Assembly: GCA_964637235.1 (NCBI GenBank)
Contig: CAZWVR010000136.1
Coordinates: forward strand, 1-5,115
Length of the DNA stretch: 5,115 nt
Source of the DNA: CAZWVR01 sp964637235
Lineage (GTDB): Bacteria > Bacteroidota > Bacteroidia > Bacteroidales > S143-33
Reading direction: 5' to 3'
This document shows positions 1 through 5,115 of this stretch, piece by piece. The notes under the pieces are model-generated. The model was given only the letters and a program-made list of their open reading frames with translations. It did no database searches and was not told the origin of the DNA. The translations under genes and the position numbers were made by a program. Each line of letters starts with the position of its first letter. Within the stretch, counting starts at the first letter, position 1.

Positions 1-87
1 GGTCTCTAAACGGCTAACATGAATCAAAATAAACACAAAATCTACTGTTTATATATTTACAATATTAAAACAATTAAATAAAAAAAG

Positions 88-116
88 TTGCAAGACAGGT
101 GAGCACGATATACAGT
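88..116 (+). promoter_or_regulatory. Candidate sigma-70/SigA promoter for the YaaW-family gene
   Basis: TTGCAA at 88-93 matches the -35 consensus at four of six positions. With a 17-base spacer, TACAGT at 111-116 matches the -10 consensus at four of six. A second possible -10, TATACA at 109-114, has a spacer of only 15. The stretch just upstream (about 40-87) is almost all A and T with A-tracts, like an UP element. Transcription would start near 123, leaving a leader of about 20 bases that carries the ribosome binding site. In DNA this AT-rich, promoter-like hexamers arise by chance, so the call rests mainly on position. Confidence 0.35.
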
Positions 117-119
117 ATA
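109..119. repeat. 11-bp palindrome TATAC-A-GTATA over the -10 region
   Basis: TATAC at 109-113 is the exact reverse complement of GTATA at 115-119, with one central base. It covers the candidate -10 of the first gene, where an operator would often sit. No regulator gene lies in the window to pair with it, and 5-bp arms are short enough to occur by chance in AT-rich DNA. Confidence 0.3.
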
Positions 120-132
120 CAAAAAAATGTTT

Positions 133-138
133 AGGAGG
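133..138 (+). promoter_or_regulatory. Strong Shine-Dalgarno AGGAGG fixing the start of the first gene
   Basis: AGGAGG lies five bases before the ATG at 144, a normal spacing. An in-frame GTG at 138 overlaps the end of this site and so cannot be the start it serves. The first gene is therefore called from 144. This site is much stronger than anything in front of the two GTPase genes, which suggests the YaaW-family protein is made at a higher rate per message. Confidence 0.85.
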
Positions 139-143
139 TGGGT

Positions 144-899
144 ATGGCATATAGATATGATGAGGATTTGGAATTCCTAAAATATTTAGAATCTAAGGAT
201 CTAGATCAATTAGTAAATATTTTAATCTATGATACAGATGGACTAAAAAGATTTGCTGAAGAATTGTCAGAATCTGAGAGCTACAAAAAATATTATCCAG
301 ATCATGTGAAATATTGGCAAGATATTGCTGGAGAGTTGCAAAAATTTGGAGGGAATACTTTTGCCAATATATTACGAGGAGGTAAAGGTGTTTTATATAA
401 AGAAATCTTAATGGATGTTTGTGACAAATTAAAAGTAAATTATAATAAAAATTCGAATGTTGAAAGAATAGAAACTAATTTATTAATGAAAGTTTTAGAA
501 GATGCTTTGGAAAAAATGTCTGATGAAGAAAGAAAAGAATTAGCAAAAAGTATAGGACTTAAAAACACTCAAAATTTTTCAGCTCAAGCGCTAGCAGGAA
601 TTTTTCAAGCTATTTTTAGAGCAGGAGGATTTAAATCATATCAATTAACACTCATCGTTGTAAATGCAATTCTAAAAGCATTGATTGGTAGAGGCTTGAG
701 TTTTGGAGCCAATGCTATGTTAACGAAAACTATGTCAATTTTAACAGGACCAATTGGATGGGTTGTAACAGGACTGTGGACTGTTATAGACATTGCAGGG
801 CCCGCATATCGCGTTACAATTCCAGCAGTAATCGAAATTGCTGCATTAAGACAAAAGTATTTATATGCAGATAAAACTCAAGATATAAGTTTTAGTTAG
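144..899 (+). CDS. YaaW/UPF0174-family protein (ubiquinol-cytochrome c chaperone-like fold family), putative membrane-associated partner
   Basis: A 251-residue protein recognised as a YaaW/UPF0174 family member. Residues 1-45 (MAYRYDEDLEFLKYL onward) resemble the DUF3944 N-terminal segment. Residues 58-98 carry the family core (WQDIAGELQKFGG, then an LRG-G-LYKEIL-DV-D-L pattern). Residues 221-236 are the hallmark AYRVTIPAVIEIAALR, nearly the same as my memory of E. coli YaaW. Between them, about 165-220 is hydrophobic and Gly-rich, with a TGPIGW turn at 201-206 between two apolar stretches, as in a membrane hairpin or a buried helical core. There is no signal peptide. Length is close to the usual 230-260. 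The molecular function of the family is not established; the chaperone label is only a distant fold-family name. It lies 237 bases upstream of two dynamin-like GTPases on the same strand, so a role with them is inferred, not shown. Family call firm, role unknown. Confidence 0.85.
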   Translation: MAYRYDEDLEFLKYLESKDLDQLVNILIYDTDGLKRFAEELSESESYKKYYPDHVKYWQDIAGELQKFGGNTFANILRGGKGVLYKEILMDVCDKLKVNYNKNSNVERIETNLLMKVLEDALEKMSDEERKELAKSIGLKNTQNFSAQALAGIFQAIFRAGGFKSYQLTLIVVNAILKALIGRGLSFGANAMLTKTMSILTGPIGWVVTGLWTVIDIAGPAYRVTIPAVIEIAALRQKYLYADKTQDISFS

Positions 900-990
900 T
901 TTGTATAATAAAAGATTAGAGAAAATGTATAAAAACTGATTTTTACACAGTTAGGTGGACGGTTATTAAAAAAGCAAAAATAAAAAACTT

Positions 991-1020
991 TTGGAAAATA
1001 AACTTGTCTAAGTTTAAAAT
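991..1020 (+). promoter_or_regulatory. Candidate promoter for the GTPase pair, with dyad in the spacer
   Basis: TTGGAA at 991-996 (-35, four of six) and TAAAAT at 1015-1020 (-10, five of six) are separated by 18 bases. A perfect inverted repeat, TAAACTT-GTCT-AAGTTTA at 999-1016, fills the spacer and could be an operator, or simply chance in AT-rich sequence. Transcription from here would give a leader of about 110 bases that includes the hairpin at 1045-1074 and the short ORF at 1084-1140. Confidence 0.3.
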
Positions 1021-1044
1021 TATTTAATAAACTAAAGAAGCAGG

Positions 1045-1074
1045 CTTTTCATTAGAATATTTCTAAGTGAAAAG
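1045..1074 (+). repeat. Hairpin: 13-bp stem with one bulged base, 3-base loop
   Basis: CTTTTCA (1045-1051) pairs with TGAAAAG (1068-1074), and TTAGAA (1052-1057) pairs with TTCTAA (1061-1066). The only interruption is an unpaired G at 1067, and the loop is TAT at 1058-1060. No T-run follows, so it does not look like an ordinary intrinsic terminator. It ends nine bases before the leader ORF start at 1084, and its 3' arm contains GAAAAG, the only purine stretch that could act as a ribosome binding site for that ORF. It could control translation or protect the mRNA. Confidence 0.5.
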
Positions 1075-1083
1075 TAGAAATTT

Positions 1084-1140
1084 ATGGTTTGTGTGGTTGA
1101 ATTGGTAGGATTACAAAGAAAAAATGGTAAGGGAATATGA
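1084..1140 (+). CDS. Putative 18-residue leader peptide coupled to the LeoBC-like gene
   Basis: ATG at 1084 opens a frame coding MVCVVELVGLQRKNGKGI. Its TGA at 1138-1140 overlaps the ATG of the large GTPase gene as ATGA, the classic arrangement for translational coupling. The frame is bounded upstream by TAG at 1075-1077. Its own ribosome binding site is weak (GAAAAG at 1069-1074, nine bases before the ATG, inside a hairpin arm). Support comes from the ATGA overlap together with the poor Shine-Dalgarno of the gene it would feed. The frame is short enough to be chance, and the peptide has no recognisable family. Confidence 0.3.
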   Translation: MVCVVELVGLQRKNGKGI

Positions 1141-3272
1141 ATAGATATATAGAGACATTAAGAGAATGTAATAAAATTGCCGAACAAGAATATAGAGAAG
1201 CTACTACAAAACTAAAAAACCTAAAAAAAGAATTGACTTCCTCACAAAATATTTTAGTTGAAACTATTATCAGTTTAGATAAATTGGGTATAAATGATCA
1301 ATCAGTTTATGATCCGATATATGCAGTAAATAAAAATATTTCTGAATTACTAAATAATAAATTTAATGCCTTTGAAAACAGTTTCAATAGAAAAGCCAAT
1401 AGTCTTTCATATTTTACAGTAACATTATTTGGTAGAACTAAAGCAGGCAAAAGCACCATTAGAGAAGCTTTAACAAATGGCGATGGAAGTACAATTGGTA
1501 AAGGAGCACAAAGAACAACAAGAGATGTTAGAATTTACAGCTGGAATCATTTAAGAATTATAGATACGCCAGGTTTTGATGCTTACAAAGGGGAGGAGGA
1601 CGAGAAAATCGCCTTTTCTCAAATAGATGAAACAGATTTAATACTTTTTTTAGTAACAAGTGACAGTATCGAGGAAAGTGAATTTGCAAAACTAAAAAGA
1701 ATTCGAAGAGAAAATAAGCCCGTTATTATTTTACTAAATGTTTTATACGACATAAAACATCCAATAAAAAGAAAACAATTCCTGCAAAATCCCAGAAAAT
1801 ATGTATCCATCGATGCTATAAGAGGACATTTAAGTAGACTAAAATTTCTATCTAAAAAGTATTTTGATATCAACAATATTTATGTTATACCTATTCATGC
1901 ACTATCTGCTTTTGAAGCTAATAAGGCAAGTGGAGAAGAAAAGAAAAGATTGTATGATGCCTCTAATTTTGAATATTTTAAAAATTTTTTAATAAAAGAA
2001 ATTAGTATATCAGGCAAACAAAAAAGAGTTCAAACGTTTAGAGATAGCTATATATTTCATCTAGAAAATAGCATAAAATCTGTTTATCAAGATTCCTATA
2101 AGACATTAAAACCTATTGTGAACTTACTATATAATAAGCGAATTGAGTTGCAAAATTGGTTTGACAAATTTATACCAGATAAAAACGAAGAAATAGAAAG
2201 AGAGGTAAGAAAATTATTTATACCTTTATTTGATAGCCTTGATGAATTCATAGAACAAAATATTGAAAAAGACGACTTTGCTGATAGATGGCAAGAATTT
2301 ATTAACGAAGAAATCACAGACAATAAAATTGCATCTATTGGAGAAAAAATTGTTTCCGACATGAACAGATATTTAACGGAATTTTTCAAAGAGTTTCAGT
2401 TTGATATGGATTTAATTGTTCCTGAAATAAAGTTGAAAAATATTAATAGCATAAAAAAAGGTTCTACAGGGAAAATATTAAGATGGGGGGGAGCCGCTGT
2501 TGGCACAGCATCTGCCGTAATATTATCTACTGCAGTCGCTAACAGTTGGAATCCTCTGGGGTGGGGACTTGCATTTGTTGGGATTGGTTTAGGAATATTT
2601 TCTTGGTTTTGGGGAGATGATACAAAGCGTTTCAATAGGCAAAAAGCAAAACTAAAAACTCGCATGTTCAACAATTTGGAAAAAATGCAGAGAAAAAACA
2701 TTGGAGCTTTAAAAACTTGGTTTTATAAAGAAATCACTCGTGGGTTACGAAAGAAAATTGCTCAAGATTTAAAAAATCAGGTTATATTATTTAAAAGACT
2801 ATTAAAAGAATACTCTATTATTGCCGATAAAATCGATTCAATAATTGAGAAAGAAAACATACATTTAATTAAAAAACTTTTGGAATTAGGCTCAAATAAT
2901 AATTATAATTTCAATACCATAAGTAAAGTATCAAGAATTCAGGGAAGGCTTACTAAGATTTTAGTTAAAGAACCTTTATTTCGAGATGATAAAAGTAAAT
3001 CAGATTTTATGAAGATTTACGGTGAAAAAATAATAGAAATAAGAGAAACAAGTGATAAATATAGTTTATTACTTGCAGCATTAAACGCTAAAAGTACCGA
3101 AATTATTGATATCGCTTACAATGAAAAGTATAAAAAGTACATTGTTAAAGTAGGAAAAAATGTAGCAGGAAAAATATTCGGATCTTCACACAGTAACGTT
3201 AAAACCGCAGAAAAAATTATTGACAGTAAAATACAAATAGAGGTTATTGAGAATGAGAAAACTAAAATTTAA
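1137..3272 (+). CDS. leoBC: LeoBC-like bacterial dynamin, GTPase with C-terminal membrane hairpin (Eleos-type defence)
   Basis: A 711-residue dynamin-superfamily GTPase. Residues 1-90 are helical and charged, probably coiled coil and neck. The GTPase domain spans about 91-290: P-loop GRTKAGKS at 99-106 (Lys105, Ser106), switch Thr pair at 127-128, DTPG at 143-146, and a G5-like SA at 257-258. G4 is altered: N-V-L-Y-D at 201-205 replaces NKxD. Residues 300-445 and 495-711 are long helices expected to form neck and trunk. Residues 447-492 form two hydrophobic, Gly/Ala/Trp-rich stretches split by a WNPLGW turn (471-476), a likely membrane-inserting paddle. No signal peptide. ATG 1137 is the only plausible start: TAA at 1128-1130 closes the frame upstream and the next Met is residue 409. 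The Shine-Dalgarno is poor (AGG at 1130-1132). Size and position ahead of a roughly 580-residue dynamin match LeoBC, which is split into LeoC and LeoB in E. coli. Role in phage defence or membrane remodelling is inferred from family. Confidence 0.75.
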   Translation: MNRYIETLRECNKIAEQEYREATTKLKNLKKELTSSQNILVETIISLDKLGINDQSVYDPIYAVNKNISELLNNKFNAFENSFNRKANSLSYFTVTLFGRTKAGKSTIREALTNGDGSTIGKGAQRTTRDVRIYSWNHLRIIDTPGFDAYKGEEDEKIAFSQIDETDLILFLVTSDSIEESEFAKLKRIRRENKPVIILLNVLYDIKHPIKRKQFLQNPRKYVSIDAIRGHLSRLKFLSKKYFDINNIYVIPIHALSAFEANKASGEEKKRLYDASNFEYFKNFLIKEISISGKQKRVQTFRDSYIFHLENSIKSVYQDSYKTLKPIVNLLYNKRIELQNWFDKFIPDKNEEIEREVRKLFIPLFDSLDEFIEQNIEKDDFADRWQEFINEEITDNKIASIGEKIVSDMNRYLTEFFKEFQFDMDLIVPEIKLKNINSIKKGSTGKILRWGGAAVGTASAVILSTAVANSWNPLGWGLAFVGIGLGIFSWFWGDDTKRFNRQKAKLKTRMFNNLEKMQRKNIGALKTWFYKEITRGLRKKIAQDLKNQVILFKRLLKEYSIIADKIDSIIEKENIHLIKKLLELGSNNNYNFNTISKVSRIQGRLTKILVKEPLFRDDKSKSDFMKIYGEKIIEIRETSDKYSLLLAALNAKSTEIIDIAYNEKYKKYIVKVGKNVAGKIFGSSHSNVKTAEKIIDSKIQIEVIENEKTKI
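2453..2491 (+). repeat. A7 and G7 homopolymer tracts just before the membrane hairpin
   Basis: Seven A bases (2453-2459) and seven G bases (2485-2491) lie within one 39-base segment inside the LeoBC-like gene. The A tract reads as A AAA AAA in the gene's own frame, the heptamer form that allows -1 slippage. Loss of one G in the G tract leads to TAA at 2518-2520, and gain of one G leads to TAA at 2540-2542. Either change would end the protein at about 460-470 residues, without the membrane hairpin and C-terminal trunk. The G run codes Trp-Gly-Gly and may simply reflect that composition. Confidence 0.5.
3239..3243 (+). promoter_or_regulatory. Shine-Dalgarno-like AGAGG for the LeoA-like gene
   Basis: AGAGG lies nine bases before ATG 3253 but only three before the alternative in-frame TTG at 3247. 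The spacing favours the ATG. The site lies inside the coding end of the upstream gene, so ribosomes finishing that gene pass over it. Confidence 0.55.
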
Positions 3273-5004
3273 AAAAGCAGAAGAAGAAATTAACGTATTA
3301 ATTAAAGTGATTAACGACAAAATTAGAGGCATTGATAATCGGGAAGTTGATAGCATTATAAAAGAATTTCAAAGTAAAATAAATGACCTACAAAAAAAGA
3401 TTAAATTAGAAATTGCTTTTGTTGGGCAGTATAGTGCCGGTAAATCAACAATAATATCAGCTATAACCGGCAATAGAGATATTAAGATAGGTCAAGATAT
3501 AACTACTGATACACCACAAGCATATCCTTGGGGAAATGTTATACTAATTGATACCCCTGGAATTTATGCCGGAAGGCCTGAGCATGATAAAATTAGTATA
3601 GACTATATGAATAGAGCAGATTTACTTGTTTACGTAATAACAACACAAGGTTTCTCCTCTGAAACTGCTAAAAACTTCAGAAGATTAGCTTTTGAAGAAA
3701 ATCGTATCGATAAAATGATGTTGGTTATAAATAAAAGTTCACAAGGTAATAAAGAAGAAGCTTTACGTAACTGGATTTCCGATGCTCTGAAAGTAACAGA
3801 ACCTAAAACGGAAAATGATTTGTATTTATGCGTTATCGATGCAAAAGATTACTTAGAGGCTCTAGATATAGATGATCCAGATGATAAACAAGAATTAATT
3901 AAATATAGCGGTTTTAATGATTTCTTGGACAACCTTGATAAATTTATTGCTAATAAAGGAATTTTAGGAAGATTAATTACCCCGATAAATTTAATTCAAG
4001 ATTACCTAAATAGAATAATTAATCAATTGACTGCTGACAATGAAGACACAAAAAACTTATTAGAACTGCTACGCCGTAAATACTTTAGATTGATAGAAAG
4101 TAAAAAGAATATTACAAATGTTGTAAATGCACACATTGAACAACTGGTTTCTGATATAAAAAAAGAAGGGAATAAAATTGCAAATCTTATCGAAAAAGAT
4201 AGTAGTAAAGATATATTGGAAATGGAGAGCAATAATTCAATAGAAATAATTGAAGAATTAGTAGATAACACTAATAAAAAAATCGAATATGCCATTGAAA
4301 GTGAGTTTACTAAACTACACACTGAACTTGATATATTAATGCAATCAGAATTAGCTCAAATGCTTATTATAAAGAAAGAATCAATAAAAATAAATTTCAA
4401 CACAAACATTGAAATAAAGGGGATTAATAAAACAAAGATAGAATCAGGTATAGATATTTTAAAAAATATAGGAAATTTCGCAGAAAATTTTGCAATTAAT
4501 GATGAAGCAGTTAGCGCCGGTGCAAAAGGATTAAAAGCTGTAAGCGGTAGTGATGCACATAAAACTATATATAACATAGGCAAATTTTTTGGTTATAAAT
4601 TTAAGCCATATGAAGCCGTAGGGTATGCTGATAAAATTGCCAAATTCGGTAAAGCTGTTAGTGATGTTGTTGGTAAAATTGCTATAGCGTTGCCTTTTCT
4701 AACTGCTGCTTATGAAGAATATGCTGAAAGTAAATACGATGAGAAAATAAAGGAGGAACGGCAAAAAATTCGTAGATCATATGACAATATTGCTAATGAT
4801 ATAAAGAAATCCTTTCAAAATCAATTTAATAAATTAATTCATGAAACTTATGATATTGAATTAGAGAACACTCAAAAAATTATCGAAGGTATAAGAAGTA
4901 AAAACAAACTAAAAGACGAAAAAGTACAAGAACTTCAAGAACTTTTACATAAAAGCAATAAGATTTTGAAGGATTTAAATACCGGGACTGTAATGAAGCT
5001 CTAA
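3253..5004 (+). CDS. leoA: LeoA-like bacterial dynamin GTPase (Eleos-type defence)
   Basis: A 583-residue dynamin-like GTPase, close to the roughly 570 residues of E. coli LeoA. Residues 1-50 are a charged helix. The GTPase domain spans about 51-235: P-loop GQYSAGKS at 58-65 (Lys64, Ser65), switch Thr pair 84-85, DTPG at 100-103, G4 as N-K-S-S at 160-163 with Ser in place of the usual Asp, and a G5-like DAK at 196-198. Residues 240-380 and 490-583 are long charged helices of the neck/trunk type. Residues about 395-490 are Gly/Ala-rich, with a hydrophobic stretch at 469-487 (VSDVVGKIAIALPFLTAAY) that may be the membrane-facing tip; it is weaker than the hairpin of its neighbour. No signal peptide. 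ATG 3253 is chosen over TTG 3247 for ribosome binding site spacing. It overlaps the LeoBC-like gene by 20 bases, so the two are surely co-transcribed and probably made in fixed ratio. The LeoA name rests on order and size, not on an alignment. Confidence 0.75.
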   Translation: MRKLKFKKAEEEINVLIKVINDKIRGIDNREVDSIIKEFQSKINDLQKKIKLEIAFVGQYSAGKSTIISAITGNRDIKIGQDITTDTPQAYPWGNVILIDTPGIYAGRPEHDKISIDYMNRADLLVYVITTQGFSSETAKNFRRLAFEENRIDKMMLVINKSSQGNKEEALRNWISDALKVTEPKTENDLYLCVIDAKDYLEALDIDDPDDKQELIKYSGFNDFLDNLDKFIANKGILGRLITPINLIQDYLNRIINQLTADNEDTKNLLELLRRKYFRLIESKKNITNVVNAHIEQLVSDIKKEGNKIANLIEKDSSKDILEMESNNSIEIIEELVDNTNKKIEYAIESEFTKLHTELDILMQSELAQMLIIKKESIKINFNTNIEIKGINKTKIESGIDILKNIGNFAENFAINDEAVSAGAKGLKAVSGSDAHKTIYNIGKFFGYKFKPYEAVGYADKIAKFGKAVSDVVGKIAIALPFLTAAYEEYAESKYDEKIKEERQKIRRSYDNIANDIKKSFQNQFNKLIHETYDIELENTQKIIEGIRSKNKLKDEKVQELQELLHKSNKILKDLNTGTVMKL

Positions 5005-5106
5005 CTAACTACAGCTATACTTGATAGGCTTATCCATCACAGTCATATACTCAATACTCAGGGGGAAAGCTATAGACTTAAATAGAAAAGAAAAGCTGGT
5101 GTTCTT
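5005..5106 (-). pseudogene. Possible degenerate C-terminus of a transposase (very tentative)
   Basis: The minus strand holds a 33-residue open frame with no start codon, closed upstream by TAA at 5107-5109 and ended by TAG at 5005-5007. Its middle reads LSIEYMTVMDKPIKY, which recalls the H-S-S-x-x-Y-x-T-P-M pattern near the C-terminus of IS3-like integrase-core transposases, with the His and Pro lost. The resemblance is by eye and the frame is short. If true, an old insertion sequence flanks the locus. If not, this tail is plain noncoding sequence. Confidence 0.12.
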
Positions 5107-5115
5107 TTAGATTTA

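Larger units (their letters stand above)
900..1136. other. 237-base intergenic region between the YaaW-family and LeoBC-like genes
   Basis: No long reading frame occurs here. It holds several separate structures: a weak dyad AACTG-N9-CAGTT at 934-952, a candidate promoter at 991-1020 with an internal dyad at 999-1016, a near-perfect hairpin at 1045-1074 and an 18-codon leader ORF at 1084-1140. No GC-rich stem followed by a T-run is seen after the first gene, so the two parts may share a transcript, be separately transcribed, or both. Confidence 0.6.

Noticed and set aside
2..22. Possible tail of an upstream gene ending in TGA at 20-22
   Set aside because: Only six codons are visible, which cannot be told from chance.
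105..120. TATACAGTA as a LexA-type half site
   Set aside because: The matching CTG half at the required spacing is absent, and the Gram-positive LexA motif (GAAC-N4-GTTC) is not seen.
138..143. GTG start six bases upstream of the first gene's ATG
   Set aside because: It overlaps the end of the AGGAGG ribosome binding site, whereas the ATG at 144 has ideal five-base spacing, and family members begin near the M-A-Y-R residues.
934..966. TTTTTACACAG with GGTGGACGG, recalling the ends of some IS256-family elements, plus a 5-bp dyad AACTG/CAGTT
   Set aside because: No matching inverted end, target duplication or transposase is present; the stem is too weak for a terminator.
1084..1113. tRNA-like stretch GGTTGAATTGGTAGGATTAC, resembling a tRNA-Leu D-arm
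   Set aside because: No acceptor stem, anticodon arm or T-arm can be found around it; it is explained as part of the leader ORF region.
2485..2620. Locally higher G content inside the LeoBC-like gene, as a sign of recombination
   Set aside because: It is accounted for by the Gly/Ala/Trp-rich membrane hairpin coded there; only the uninterrupted G7 run itself was kept as notable.
1619..2701. Three minus-strand open frames of 85-101 codons within the LeoBC-like gene (1619-1876, 2096-2389, 2396-2701)
   Set aside because: They are antisense shadows: no ribosome binding sites, Ser/Leu/Ile/Phe-rich composition typical of the reverse of Lys/Glu/Asn-rich AT-rich genes, and no recognisable domain.
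3247..3252. TTG start for the LeoA-like gene
   Set aside because: Only three bases from the AGAGG site; the ATG at 3253 has nine-base spacing and is the commoner codon.
4023..4583. Two minus-strand open frames of 99 and 75 codons within the LeoA-like gene (4023-4322, 4356-4583)
   Set aside because: Antisense shadows of helical coding sequence, with no ribosome binding site or recognisable domain.
5005..5115. Intrinsic terminator after the LeoA-like gene
   Set aside because: Only a 4-bp GATA/TATC stem near 5023-5034 was found, with no T-run. A loose direct repeat of AGCTATA (5013 and 5068) is also too weak to call.

Overview
The window is strongly A+T-rich (estimated by eye at about 70% A+T). 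Codon use is dominated by AGA for Arg, ATA/ATT for Ile and AAA for Lys, and the first gene has a near-perfect AGGAGG ribosome binding site. This suggests a low-GC bacterium, most likely a Bacillota member (Clostridia- or Bacillus-like). Species cannot be fixed from the sequence. No chromosomal housekeeping gene is present, so this looks like an accessory or defence locus.

Layout, all genes on the + strand. (1) 1-143: AT-rich leader with a candidate promoter and a short palindrome over its -10 region. (2) 144-899: a YaaW/UPF0174-family protein (DUF3944-type N-terminus, family core, then a hydrophobic Gly-rich C-terminal region). (3) 900-1136: a 237-base spacer holding a candidate promoter with a dyad in its spacer, a 13-bp-stem hairpin with one bulged base, and an 18-codon leader ORF whose stop overlaps the next start as ATGA. 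(4) 1137-3272: a 711-residue dynamin-like GTPase with a two-helix membrane hairpin (LeoBC-like). (5) 3253-5004: a 583-residue second dynamin-like GTPase (LeoA-like), overlapping the previous gene by 20 bases. (6) 5005-5115: a tail with no clear terminator and, on the minus strand, a weak and possibly degenerate transposase C-terminus.

The core is read as a LeoBC + LeoA pair of bacterial dynamins. This gene pair was first described in enterotoxigenic E. coli (leoABC, toxin and vesicle release). From memory, it was later named Eleos as an anti-phage defence system. The size order (about 700 then about 580 residues), the order of the genes, the P-loops in both proteins and the membrane hairpin in the larger one all fit. 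A paired, translationally coupled arrangement suggests a hetero-oligomer that works on membranes.

The least described parts are the YaaW-family protein next to the pair, which shares a hydrophobic-turn-hydrophobic GPIGW/NPLGW pattern with the LeoBC-like protein; the ATGA-coupled leader ORF and hairpin in front of the larger GTPase; and an A7 and a G7 tract, 25 bases apart, just upstream of the membrane hairpin, where slippage would remove the whole membrane-binding half. All functional statements come from motif recognition and memory of families; no search was run.
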